NCBI RefSeq assembly: GCF_921293095.1 | Contig: NC_060246.1 | Location: 114,184,941-114,248,940 of the forward strand | Direction of reading: 5' to 3' | DNA length: 64,000 bases | DNA from: Ischnura elegans | Taxonomy: Eukaryota; Arthropoda; Insecta; Odonata; Coenagrionidae | Part shown: one piece after another, positions 29,749 to 42,800 of the stretch | Layout: each line of letters starts with the position of its first letter | Position numbering within the stretch: the stretch's first letter is position 1 | Program-made: the position numbers and the translations under genes | The notes under the pieces: generated by a model | The model's input: only the letters and a program-made list of their open reading frames with translations | The model's database searches: none | Told to the model about the DNA's origin: nothing

Positions 29749-32455
29749 TCCTAATAAAGGTGGAGTTTCATATCTGAAGTGTTTAATTTATCCCTAAATG
29801 ACAATCTAAATACAGAAATTATAATATGAATTGTCGTTAGAAGAACAAATAGATTTGGTCACAAATAGTCAAAGTGAGGTCAAAATGAGGTCAAAATGAT
29901 AGGTAGTCATTTTAGGTCATATTGACATCATCATGAGTCACGAAGGATGTCATTTCAAGGGACCATTTTGAGGTCACCGTGACTACCAAGCCATGACTTG
30001 AAAATGACATCAAGATGATGTCATTATGACTTTTCATTCCTCCTTGGGTGCACACTTACTCATTGAGTGTCAGTGGCTTGGCTGAATGGAGCAGCGATTA
30101 ATATGCTTTCAAAGCTCATTCATCCCTTTTGATATAACATTTCCTACCACAGTGCAACCATTAACACGTTCTCTGCTGCTTCGGTCATAATGACTGAAAC
30201 ATGTACTTCATCTTCATGCTGTTTTGGTCAATGTGACCAAAGAATGAGTCACTTTTTTTGGCCTCTCATAGCACGCTGTTGGCCATAGCTGCTTCAATGC
30301 CGTGTACGTGACGTGACCGACACGACACACAGAGCCAAATGCACAGGAATATTAAAATGGAAAGGATCCAAATATAAAAATGAAACCAAAAAGGTAAACA
30401 TCGGTGCAATGGGTGGATTTGTGTAAGAATCAGTGGCAGGTAACGCTTTAAACATCGAAGAAAGTTATCTAGGTACATATACTACTTACACTTGGTTATG
30501 GATGCAACCAAGCCCGTGCATTAGAATTGGTCCACTGTAAGTAATCTCACCAACTTGTAATGCTTAGCATAATGTTGGAGCATTTAAAATCTGTCTTCAA
30601 ATTTCAATGACTGATGAACGACTTCAAACTCAAGGACCTTCATACCAGAAAAAGACTCAACATGTTTCTTTTATGTGATCTACAGCCAATAATCCCCAAA
30701 ATTATGGGAAACAATTTATAATAAATTATATGCTGAGCTCATGTACCTATGCGCTGAGCTATGAATATTTCTTAAATTTTCAGCAATCAGAGCTATTGTA
30801 CAGTATTGATTCATTTTGGAATCGTATCCTGTGACATATGCATCGTAGTCACACTACAGTTTGTATGACATGGTTGCCGATGTTCCAGGAAAGACAAGCC
30901 ATGATGTTATGTAGAGAACATACCAGTTTCCTTGCAAAAATATCATAACTGCAACAATTGCACAGCAAAACAGTAAAACCTATTATAGCCCTGAAAAACC
31001 CAGTTAGCATCATCCGCAACGATTCTCCTAAAAAAATCAAGCAATCGCTGCTTCAGTGCCACAGTGCAACAGAATGGTTTCAAATGATATTTTTTAGTGG
31101 TCGCAGCTGCGTTGGATTAGTTTCAACCATTGCTAATATCAGAAAGATGACAACAGTAGCACCATATGGAAACTATCAGAGAAAGAGTGCAAGTTCATGA
31201 CAACCATTAGATACTTCCTTACTTTTAACTATCAATGACAGCTTATGATAACCTCATACTTTGCAACTTTGATTGAAGCAGTAGTCTGGATTCCACAGTT
31301 TCAGCTGAACCTATTTGTCTTGGAAAAATGATTTATTCCATCTCTAGAGTTCAAATCATATTTCACTCCACTCCTCTTAGTAAAGGCAAAATTTACATGT
31401 GAAGATAGTGCAATTATGATTTTTGGTATGTAGTTAGGAAAAGTATCGAGGATGAAAATCCTGATTTGCAACGCGAAAATACCAGTGAAAACCCCAAGAA
31501 GGGCAAAAGATTAGAAAATTTATTGTATTTTTGCTTCCTCATCCCAAAATATCTGTTTTATGAGATCTGTGTTCATTGTTAAAGATTCAATTTGCTACAA
31601 TGTGATATCAAAATGAGCTCTGTATGTTTTTCTACTTCTGGAGATGTAGCTTTAAAAATTGGCAATGACACATTAACACTTTTTCCTGTTTGTTTATAAT
31701 ACACCCCTATCCTGCAGATGATGTTGTCACAACAGTTATTTCCTCTTTGCAATCATTTCTTATCTTTATAGATTGGCAGTCATAAATAAAACCTAAAATA
31801 ATTTTCACTCCCACTTTTCAATGAGATATTCTGTAATTGATGATAACAAAAAATTTGCATGTCACCTGCTAATGAAAAAAAATAAGTGCTTACTCCAAGT
31901 TGAATTTCACAGGTGTAGAAATCAGAATGAGATGGACTAGAACATGAAGAATCATGATAAAATTTCTTATTTTTCTTTACTCACTGTCTCAAAAATTTCA
32001 TTTTCACATGGTTCATGGTTCAAGATCACTTTACATGAGGTTTAAATCATGTTATATGATAAATATATTTATAAATAATTTTTGGAATACCCTTTGCATC
32101 TGTTCCATCTTGAGCACATAAAAAGTCACTTGAACCAATCATGCACTTTCTTTATAAAAAATCATTAAAATTGGATGGATGAGTCTTGCTGAGTGATTCA
32201 CCCACGCTTTCTATATCACCAGGATGCGTCCTTATAAAGGACACAAAAAAGGAAGAAAATGACCTTTTAATTTAAAAAGCCAGTTTAGGAGACTTCCTAG
32301 ACATTTGCTTGACTTTGAGCCTGAAAAAATCCTTTGTTCATGGCACAAATATACCCTTGGAGGCCCACAGATATCACGCTATAACAAAAGTTGCACGGCA
32401 ATACGTTCATTATGGAATGCCATAGTATTGAGCACAGCAAATTTTTGGCCCTTCG

Positions 32456-33895
32456 TCACGTGTCCATCTTCGAAGGAGCCTCATCCTCAGCAAACAGATA
32501 CTCGCTTTCCGAGAGGAGGACCTCAGTGTCCGCACTGGCCACCCTCTCCACAGCGTCCCGTTTGCGCATGCCTTCCCTCCTTTCCTCCCCCACTTTGGAT
32601 CCAGGGGCCAACGACCTACTCTTCCTCCTCAACCTGGCCTCCTTCTCCTCCTTTGAGTCCCCACCACTTCCCCTACTCGACGGCAAACCCCCTGTAGCAG
32701 ACTGTCTTCTCTTCGCTTCGACCACCGCACTCTTCCGTCGCTCACCACCACTACCCGGCTTCCCACCCTTCTTGCTACCTTCGGCAACCCTCAGCATAAC
32801 GGCAGCCCTTCCCCCTTCCCCAACACCCCCACTTCTCCGACGGCCAGGAGCAGCAGCCCCTTTCGACTGCCGCTCTGCTTCCGCCTCTGGTTGCGCCTCT
32901 GCAGGCACAGCCTTTTTCTCAGCCCTCCTCAACTTTAGACTGAACTTGAAGGGAGGTTTGTAAACAACTTGGAGCCTCACCCTCTGGTCATTTCCACTGC
33001 CCCCATCCCTTGAAGGTCGCAGGTTGCCGAGGCTTCTCGCCTTGCTCTCCCCTTTGCTAGGACATGGGAGGGGTGCAGCCACGTCCTTTGGAGCAGCCTT
33101 GTCCTCGCTCACGGTGACCAGTCCGGCAGGAGTGGACTTTGACTTGGGGAAGTGGTTGGAGGCGAAGAGCAGCCAGTTCTGCACCTTGCCCATAGAGTCC
33201 TCCACCTCCTTGTTGGTTTTCCTTGCCCCGCCCAACTTCTCCACATCCTCATCCCCTTGCATTGCACTGTAGTCAATCACCTTGCGCCCCCTCCTCCCCC
33301 TTCGGCCCCTCACCTTCTTCTTCTCCTCTGCGGCTGCCACTGCTCCGCCCCCCACCTCCTCCCTCTCCTTCTTCCCCTTCGCCAACGCTTTTCCGCGCTG
33401 CTGTGCTCGCTGCTCCTCTTCTTTGCTCCCTTCAGCTCCTCCCCCTTCCCCTTCACCTCCCACCCCTCCTCCCTGCTTGCTGCTGTAGTCGATCACCTTC
33501 CCCCTCTTTCTCCTCACCTTCCCGGCCCCCTTCCTGTCTCTCTCCTCACTGGGCGCCCGCTTTGCCCCCACCACCCCCATCCCCCTCTTCCGTCCCTTCA
33601 CCACCACTTTTGACTTCTTGTGGTTCAATGACGAGGACGACGCCTCCCCCTTTGCTCTCTGCTCCTTTCGTGCCCTCCCGCCCGTCTCCCGCACCTTCTT
33701 CTTGAGGGGGAGCTTTGTCCGCACCGCCGCCGGGTGCACTGTCACGCCTCCCCCTCCCGGAGAGGCTGCCGCCCCCGCCTCCCCCCCCTCTCCTGGAGGC
33801 AACCGAACCGTTTCTGTTGTGGAACTGTGGATGATGGTTACCGATTTCAGTTTTTTCGAATCTGGCCTCTTTGCCAGAAGCCTTGTTAATGCCAC
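32456..33895 (-). CDS. kuz: kuz last exon: very long basic cytoplasmic tail
   Basis: Acceptor TTTCCAG, phase 0, open for 479 codons to TGA at 32458-32456. Begins [19 protein letters not shown], then continues as a Lys/Arg/Gly/Glu-rich, GC-rich low-complexity tail without recognisable domains. The motif KVIDYS occurs twice ([11 protein letters not shown] and [11 protein letters not shown]). It ends in an acidic segment [13 protein letters not shown]. Vertebrate ADAM10 tails are about 55 residues; fly Kuz also has a long tail, so a long tail fits the insect form. That the exon continues the gene rests on phase, position and the basic juxtamembrane sequence. Confidence 0.85.
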   Translation of the reverse strand: MALTRLLAKRPDSKKLKSVTIIHSSTTETVRLPPGEGGEAGAAASPGGGGVTVHPAAVRTKLPLKKKVRETGGRARKEQRAKGEASSSSLNHKKSKVVVKGRKRGMGVVGAKRAPSEERDRKGAGKVRRKRGKVIDYSSKQGGGVGGEGEGGGAEGSKEEEQRAQQRGKALAKGKKEREEVGGGAVAAAEEKKKVRGRRGRRGRKVIDYSAMQGDEDVEKLGGARKTNKEVEDSMGKVQNWLLFASNHFPKSKSTPAGLVTVSEDKAAPKDVAAPLPCPSKGESKARSLGNLRPSRDGGSGNDQRVRLQVVYKPPFKFSLKLRRAEKKAVPAEAQPEAEAERQSKGAAAPGRRRSGGVGEGGRAAVMLRVAEGSKKGGKPGSGGERRKSAVVEAKRRQSATGGLPSSRGSGGDSKEEKEARLRRKSRSLAPGSKVGEERREGMRKRDAVERVASADTEVLLSESEYLFAEDEAPSKMDT

Positions 33896-36800
33896 CTGGA
33901 AAGAAAGAAAAGATTGTGTTTGAAAAGATAGAGAAATTTCAAGTCTTCTAACTTCTTTACATAATATATTACACAGTGGCGTAACTATGGGGGAAGAGAG
34001 AATGAGGGGGATAGACCCCCCAAACCCTCAGAGAAATAAAAAATATTAAAATTTATTGTCTACTTTTGACATATAATAACTGCATCTGCTTACAGTTAAA
34101 GATCATTGATCAAAATTATGTAAAATGTATTTCCAGGCATGTCATTTTTCAAAAATTTTCACAGACCTCCCATTGCCCCTCTAGTTAAATCCCCGTCAAA
34201 GCATATTCCTAGCTACACCACTGATACTACAACCTTAGCAAGTCTAATCACTGCCGCTTACTCTATCATATGATATCATGATGAATTTTAGAAGCAAGAG
34301 ATACTACAGCACTAGGAACTCATTATTTAATTTAAACCAACGTAGCTAATATGAAAATGTATTATCGCAATTGGAGTTAAATTGCTATTGATTTGCTGGT
34401 GTCTGGAATACAACATTTACCAGGGATAAGCCCTGAAGAAACACTCACATAATCTAGAATTATGGGGAGAAATCATCTTAATGGAACATTGTTATTGGTT
34501 TATTGGTTTTACTGTTGCACCAATCAATAAAAGAAGTAAAGAATGCTTAATGATTGAAACATCATTTGATAATTCACTAAAAAAAAATTCAAAATTTATT
34601 TCAAGGGAGGATTTTGGACTCAAGGATTCTTTAGAACCTAAAATGTCACCCGAAATCCAATGGTATTTTACTACACATGCTCAAATTTAACATAGACATG
34701 GAGTATCTTACTGAAATCCCTTAATTGCAAAATGTATGCTTCATGTTTTTTTTTAGCAAAAGCATTTTTTTATAAGTGGGTGGTTAAACAATAAGTAGAA
34801 TTTTTTCAGGACTTTTTTTTGGTACTAAAAAAATATCATCATTTTATCCACAGCCACAAAAGCATATTACATTGAGGTTATAAATGTAAATTAAAAGATG
34901 AGAATCTTAATCCATGACACCAGCACGATAGGAAATTTGTAGCATTACTCCGACAATGGTAACACAATTACATTCTAAGTCTATGAAAAAAAAAACTATA
35001 GCATTTATATGTAACAATTACATTTAAAGCTACATTATTTCAATGCATTGCCTATTCCCAGGAGCTGAAAAAAAAGTTTTTAGGCTAGTAAACAATACAC
35101 AGAAGGCCAGGCAGAAATCAGTTCCCATCATCTTAATAGAAAGCAGATCATGACATTCAGTGCAACGTGCTATGACCCACTGAGTGTGTTGTGATCCTAA
35201 ACTTGCCTTCTAACAAAATTAGCCCTTTCTTGCTGAATAGCTGGGAAATGGGAAATAAGCTTTCTAGGTTATGTTATAACTTGGATTCATTGCATTAGAG
35301 ATAGCAATATCATAACATATTACATATATTCCTACACACTGAATATATGCAATCCACAAATTTGGTTTGCACCAACACCTAAGAACACTTAAACATCCAC
35401 TTGTAGCCTGAGTGACAACTAATAGAGAAAATGGGATAAAAAAAGATAGCTATCATAATAAACATCAACATACAGCAGACTCCCGATTATCTGGCTGCAG
35501 TTTATCTGGGTTGCGGATTATCCATGTATGAGTTCACGGTCCTTCGAAGTTTTCTGTGATCTTCATAAAAATATAAAATCGGTCGCAGAAGCACCAAGAT
35601 ATATGCACTTTTTTAAAGACAGCTAATTATTTCCATTATTATCCCCTTATTAAGGGGAATTATTTTATCTACTTGCTGACAAGGAATGTTTCAAGTTTAC
35701 TTGGGCGTCTGCTCTAGCATTGTAGACAACGACCAGCGGCAGGAAAAAAAACTCTTGATTGATTTCAGAACATTCTTCAATGGTTAATCATTCATAAATT
35801 CAGAGAAATTTTACTAAAGATTGTATATTTCACATCGCAAAAGGACAAATATTGCCGTGGCCTCGCATGTGGTTGGATACGGCCCAAGGGAACAGTAGAT
35901 TTCATTGCACTCGAGCCTGTTTATGCTGTTACTAGTCAAAGCCAAACTGGAGAGGAATGGAATAGTAGAAGTGAAAACAGCGGGGGAAGTGGAAGTAGAG
36001 ATAGCATGAGTCATAGCCAGGCACTCGCCTGTGTAGACAATTTGCCTGAAGTCCTAGTTTTCTATAACCGTTACCACATGATGGCGTAATTGCATTCCCG
36101 TTGCCTTCACGGTGGTTCCGTGCTCCTCTTTTCCAAGCATCGCGGTGCGGGATTGCATTCAGTGATTACGGATCTACATCCCACAGGAGTTGCATCCTGG
36201 GCAAATTGTGCAAGACGCGACTACTCGGCATGGTGCCTTTCAGGGTAGTTTCTTACGTCGCGCAGTGGTTTCGAAGCATTCATGTAAACCACTTCTCAGA
36301 ATCCGAGACCTCGCAGCCAAGGATGCGTGGTTTTGGGAAACCAGGTATTACATGAAGCAGTATACAAGTACAATCACGTTATCACCAGGAAAAAGATCGT
36401 GGTCGGGAAGAGAAAGCCCTTAACGATTCCGGAAAGCAATCTAAAGTAATAGGAATGTGCTTAGGTAAAAATAGATTGTTTGATTTACGTACATAATGAA
36501 AATTGCAAGAAGTCAAAGTAAAAATTGGATTATCTGTGTTCTTGGATTATTCGTGCCGCCTCTGCCCATCGTTAGTCTGGATAATCGGGAGTGAGCTGTA
36601 TATCTCAATGCTATATGGCATTGAAATACAGCATTAGTAGAGTTTCCCAAGAATAACAAAATCTTTCAAGCAGCTAGTCAAGCAAGGCATTTTTAATGTT
36701 ATTTTGTAGAATACAATGCCTTCAAATGTTGCTACAGGCAAAAAAATACATAACATTGGATACATCATTCAAAAACTTACGCATAGGAGTGCCCACATGC

Positions 36801-39800
36801 TGCATCAGCACAGAAATGAAAACAAAAAGCAATCACTGCATGCACATTCATATAAAATAACTTAAAATTTTATTCATAATTAGCCTGTGAATGTATGAGC
36901 CCTGAATGATCAATGAAAGTAAGAATTCATTCATTGGAATTTATTATAGAGAGAGAAATCTTTGATTTGGATGCATTTTGATTCATAAGAATCCTTGTAA
37001 ATATAAAGGTAGGTACTGACAATGTCTCCTTTAAGATTTCATGAAAGGATTAGAGGACAAAGTTTTTTGTTCACAGAGTACATGATGATGGGTTATGGCC
37101 TTAGGACTTTGTGAACTAACAAGTTTGTAAGTTCTGATACAAATCATAAAGAAGAAAATAATGCTTACCAATGCAGAAACTATAGAACTATTTTAAGGAT
37201 CTAAGGTTTTCCTGGCGAATAGACTGGAGGAAGAGTTCTCGGGTTTCCAGCCTGGTCCAAGGGTTTTTCTGCACTGACGTTTCGAAGGCTAAGTCTGCCA
37301 TCGTCTTCAAGGTGAATGACCAAACAAAAACCCTTGGACCCGGCTGGAAACCTGAGAACTCTTCCTCCTATAGAACTATTTATTAACCTGATTTAGTGTG
37401 AGGACAAAGTTGTGTCGAGGACTTCAAATATATTGCTACAAGTGAGAGCTAATGACTACTTATGAGACCATTAGTCCAGAGTTTGGAAAGGAAAAGTGAA
37501 ATTGCTATATGATAATTTAAATGAGCACTTTTGCAGGATCCTCAGGTCCATTCCGCAAAAAGGAGTCTTGAGTTTAAGGCCGAATTCCAACCCAAGTAAT
37601 ACTCCACATTTGTGCAAACCATGTACTAACACAAGTACTTCTTCGGGGTGCACATGCAAACCAGAACGTAATTGCATATGACCTAAGAGCTCATACACAA
37701 ATGCAACTGTCTACAAACTATAAATCAAAACAAATTGCTTAGTGCAGAGTGGTGCTGAAGAATATGTATAAAATTTATGGATAAAAATGGTGATTTATTC
37801 ATAACTGATTACTATTTAGAAGGGATGGTCGGATCGGATACCTTGGATCCAAATTTGCTGAAGAAAACCTGGACCTGGATCCGAAATTTTCAACTAATCC
37901 TTAAGTGCATTCAGCTTCCCATTAGAGGGAGAGGAAAGAGTTCCGATCCTCTCTTTGCACGCACCATTGCACTGCGATACTTGTCCTACTCATGAACTGA
38001 GCTCTTGTAGGGGTTATGCAACAGAATTTCAAGCAAATTTTGCAGAAAATTTTAAGGCAAAATCCCTTCCTCCTCTCCAATACATGCTTCTGTTGCCCAC
38101 CCCTTTCTCTCGCTGAGTGGTCATCTCATTCTGTTTCTGGACCTCGTCGCACGTGACATTAATGTTGTTCTAAATATTGTTAATGGCATTTCATATTGCG
38201 CAGTTACAACTTAATTTAACAATATTCTGATAAAAATATCTTTCATTGTGTAGAAACATTTTTATTAAGATCAGGAGAACTCTATGTATGCCATGTGCGT
38301 GCACTGTTGCCTGAAATTACCATGAGAAAGTGTAAAATCCACCTCACCACAACTGATGCATTTTAGGGTGAAAAACAAGTCAATATGCAATGAAAAAGTC
38401 AAAAATTTTGGGGAAACGTGTGTGAGGAAAATTTGAATTCAGTCGATGGTTTATTCAAAAATTAAAACCTATATTTTTATTTCCAAACACAAGCATAACA
38501 GTTTAGATCCTGAGCATTTAAAGATATTACTATTTTTAACAAATAACTTGAAAACTTAGAAAAATTATTTTTAATCAGTAAAAATAGTAAAATGTGAATG
38601 GTAATCTAAATAATATAAATGCCTAGAATACCTCAAAAGTGGATTGGAATTCCACCTAATTTAAGCATTTTTTGCTAGCTTATTGGGTTTAGAATGAAGT
38701 TTTGATAGCACAGGGTAGACAAGCAAGGGTAATAGGCAAGAGTGTCCACTTTCTCTTTCACTGTTAAACATGTATGAAAATGATATGGCAAGGAAGATTT
38801 AGGAAGCATTAGATATTGGAATCAAAGTTAGTGGATTGATGATGAAGTCAATTAATGTTAGCTGATGATCAGCCAACAATTAGTCAGTCAGCAAATGGCT
38901 CAATATGCATGCATATTTACAAACAATTCATTGGTAGTTGAGCTAGGTAAATAAACAGTATGAATGTAATAGCATATGGGTGAATCAATAGAAAACCATC
39001 ATTCAGTTTTGCATGCAAGGAACGTGAGGCTCCACTTGAAAGTGGATGGCAATTGACTTGAGCAAGTGGATTGATTCAGCTACACACATGGGACGTACAT
39101 TACAGAAAATCAGACACAGAAATGAGGATATCACGAAGAGAAAAGCTTTGATAGCGAGGCTTTTACAAATACAAAAGAGTTGATTAGAGGCTTGTAGAAT
39201 GAAGGCAGAAAGAAAAGACTGGCAAAGAGTGATATGGTGCACGTAGCTGTAATGGTAGAAATAGGTTAACAACTGGCTGAAGACATCCCAGATGTGGTTA
39301 TGGAAGAGGATGAAGAAAGTGAGATGGAAGGAGAGTAAAGTAAAGTGCATTTCAAAAATAGTTCTTGCTCTATGTTGCCAGGGCTGAACGATGTTTTCCA
39401 TTCAGTGGGATGCAGCTCTACACTAAACTCTCCTGTCAGCCAGCAGTTTCATATTTACATATGTATTTATTCCCTTTTGCATCCCAAATAACTTTCCCAA
39501 TTTGGCTCATATAGGAGGCCTTAATTTGCCCTCACTATTAATATGTACAGATAATCTTGTATTCCACACAAAGAACAAGTCAATATCATGGAATTCTTGT
39601 AAATATGGGCTTAACATTTTCCAGATCTCAGCTCAATTAATGGTGCACTTGATATGTTCAGTCCATTACTCTGCCATTGAACATAAATCATACAGCAAAG
39701 ATATATGGTCAATCAGGGCATCATATTAGGCTAAATAAATGTATGTTAACCCTAACTTCTTACCAGAATATTCCTTTAAGTATAATTTCTGATAGAGAAT

Positions 39801-42800
39801 TGGAATTTCACTTACCGTTAATACAACAATTGCAGCAAATATAAAAAGCACTGCATACCAGTGATCTATCACCCATTTTTTGAAAGTGGCAATGCTTTCA
39901 TCAGAGAGCAATAGCTTCCTTAAAGTTGCCAATGGTCCAGAAGGATCCACCTAGTAAAAGAGAAAAAATTATTTCAGAACATAGGCACTAATTTAAAGAA
40001 AAAAATGAAATCAAGGAAGATCTTTTAATGCTTATTGGAATTCTAAATATTATTTTAATTTGCCATTATCTATATCGACAAAATTTATGAGACTGAAGTA
40101 CTTTCAGTTGAAAACAAAAAACATCCTTGGTTATTGATGCATGGACATATTTCACATCACGAATCAACAAATATTATGTTTAGCTTGTTGTTTTCAATTA
40201 CTAAATTGTTTTCTGGCATCAAAGGGTGGAATTTTTTTCAGTTATCAGAGTTAAGGGCATATAAATCGAAAGCTTCAAAACTTGAGCCACAAAGATGTAC
40301 TGATTACTTACCAACCATTAACCAAAGGGAAACCAAAAGTTAAACATATAAAAACTAGTCAAATAATATATGAAAATGATAATAGTACTTATTACTTAAT
40401 TAAGAATCTCCAGTTGGTAGGAGTTAATTTACTCGCATTTCTTTCCTACCTATATCTTTTCAAATAAAATTTAACAAAGATCGATCACAGTAAGAAGAAG
40501 AATAGTGTACTTATAATACCAAAAGAAATATTTAACTATTGTTAATAAGGTAAAATACTCAGTGGAGGAATATTTATATCATTATTAGCCTTTTAATACG
40601 TGCCTTGTTGCTCAGGAGGCTAATACACCTGCTACAGTTTAAGAAGGATATCTTAAATTATTATTCCTGAAATATTACGCAAAGCCCCATTAGGTGTACA
40701 AGCTATTGCCTTTTACAATCTAACTATTCAGTATCCATGGGCTGAATCTCTATTGAAAATAAACAAGTATTAGTATAAAAGGAAGGTACTGTTGTTATAC
40801 ATGTATGATAAATTCAAGGGTAGAATTATAATTGTAACTTGTAACACTAGCATACCTCTGTATGTTTACAAAAAAAGCATGTTTCATACCTAATAGAATA
40901 TGATGGAAAGTTAGTCATCATCAAATTGAAACAGGGAGTTACTGGGAAATAAGAAAGAAGGACAGACAGATTGATACAGAGAAAATTTTCTCATACTCAA
41001 GTTTTGCTTACTGCTGGGCAGTAAAGTTATTTAGCAAGCATATCATTCTAAACTATTACATCAAAGGGACATTTACTAACCTCTCGGCACTTTTGGAACA
41101 CATCACAATATCCATTATAATCATTGCAAGGAGTTCCTGGTTTTGCAAACATGTCCGGAATGTCATAAGGAGAAATATTCCAGTCAAAAGAGGACCTAAA
41201 ATGAGAAATGAACATAGAATTTTAGATCAGAAGTAGAAACTTCTCAAAAACATGAATACACCATGGGGTTAAGTACACTGCATTATTGTACACACTTTTT
41301 AGAAGTTTGTGAAAATAGAATGAGGGATAACTTTTTTCCCTATAAAAGCAATAAAAATACTTAGGTATTTGGTATTTACCGATAAAATCATGTTGGAACA
41401 ACTGTTTTATGCAGGTCATTTATTAATCATATTCATGGCAAATAATGTAAAAAAAAACCTGATTATTACAATCAACACTCATGATAATCATGCATTTGAT
41501 TCTTATAGGAGCCTCAAAAGGTTATTAATAACAGAACGTCATGAATGCCAATGCTCAAGGTAGGTGCAGTCTATCAAGTAGGGACTTGTTCTCACAACCT
41601 CAGGATTGTCAGTCCCGTCACCAACAATGCCAGAAAATTAAATTTAAGCATTACTAGCAAAATTATCCTAACCTATCCCACAAGGCACTAAAAAGATTAT
41701 AATTTATGACTCTCTGAGAGGGATATCTAGGAAAGGAGCCTTGGATGTGTAGTGATCCGGAAATGGAGGATTTCCATTTCCAAAATATGCATAAATATGT
41801 TGTTGTGTGACGTCTCAGAATAGCCAGCTGTGACAAACTATGCCTTGGGATTTGCACCTTTTCACTTTCTAGAACGCCTAACCTTCCTCTTCCCCTTCCT
41901 TTCCCCTTCCTCTTGGACGAAAACATCCTGGTTCCTCTTACCTATATAATGGCACGGTGTAGATGCAATTGGTACTCGGGCACTCAACACGGACGCACTC
42001 AGGAACTCACTCAGTAACTCACAGTTGGAGTCGAAGCACGGGCCGTATGGCCCGTGCGACCTAAGCGCCTCGCTATCCACCCGTGCCATCACCGGCAGCT
42101 CCTCTCCTTCCCGAGACTTTTGGTAATGTTCTAAATTTTGGCTATTCTGGACGCACAAATTCATAATTACTTCATGCCTTTTGCTAGAATGGATTTTGAT
42201 ATTGGGTTTTTAAAAGGAAATAAACTTTGGGTAAAAACTTTAAATACTTGTGTGTGATTATTCGCTTCCCGACACCAAGGGCAAGAACCCCCGCAACCCT
42301 TACAATGGTGGCAGCGGTGGGATTGTTTTGCCATAGCCCCCCTGTGGGAGGGAGTGGTAATTATATCCCAAAAGACTGTGGGATTACTGCCTAGGTAGTG
42401 TAAGGCTCATTTATGATCACCTTACACGCGTCGGAACGATAATCACACTCAATTTACATTCTTTGCGTCTCTAGAGTTAATTTTTTGGGTAATAAATTCC
42501 GCGTAATACTATAAATTGCCAGAAAAACTGCATTTGATATGTCAAGAAGCACTTTCTCGGGAAGAAGAGCTTGATGGTAAACGGTGGATGCGAGTGGCAA
42601 TTGCTCGCCCATATATTTTCGCGAGCAACGGTAAAGTCCGGGAGAGCTGCAACCAAAATAGCTGTCATAATAATGCGGTATTTCGGAGGAGGCACCTTTT
42701 CAGACGGACAACGACCGCTGACCAACGCCTTCAGAGCCGGAGGCATCGCAGAGACAAACTGTCGCCGGGATACTTTCACTTCGCTTCCAGAGCGGTGGTG

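Larger units (their letters stand above)
27133..30048. mobile_element. 2.9-kb inverted-repeat element carrying a damaged spliced gene
   Basis: Left end CCCAAGGAGGAAGAAAAGTC followed by AAAATGACATCA. The right end reversed is CCCAAGGAGGAATGAAAAGT followed by CATAATGACATCA. Both ends continue as arrays of TGACxTCA/AAATGACC units, and the left array folds on itself (GTCAAAATGACATCACTTTG against its complement about 100 bp on). In between lie a truncated hAT MITE, a CGATA-rich array and a gene-like segment on the plus strand. No target duplication was resolved and the superfamily is not assigned. Confidence 0.65.
23700..32455. other. Intergenic region between Tsen54 and kuz
   Basis: 8.8 kb separating the Tsen54 start from the kuz stop. 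Holds a foldback MITE (25603-26069) and the 2.9-kb inverted-repeat element (27133-30048). The sequence next to the Tsen54 start (23700-24200) is the expected promoter region, but no core element is convincing. At 24200-25600, 26070-27130 and 30050-32455 I see no gene or closed mobile element; TTAACACGTTCTCTGCTGC at 30171 resembles a piggyBac-type end without a partner. Confidence 0.7.
33896..39815 (-). other. kuz intron before the tail exon
   Basis: 5.9 kb intron with a hAT MITE (33974-34223), a pogo-type MITE (35473-36598), a 41-bp-arm foldback (37228-37366) and a LINE fragment (38700-38890). The remaining AT-rich stretches (34240-35460, 36610-37220, 37380-38690, 38900-39815) show nothing recognisable. 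Confidence 0.7.

Noticed and set aside
30171-30480. Possible piggyBac-type MITE start TTAACACGTTCTCTGCTGC
   Set aside because: No matching right end with TTAA was found.
32391-33923. Several plus-strand frames of 68-190 codons
   Set aside because: Shadows of the GC-rich kuz tail exon on the minus strand.
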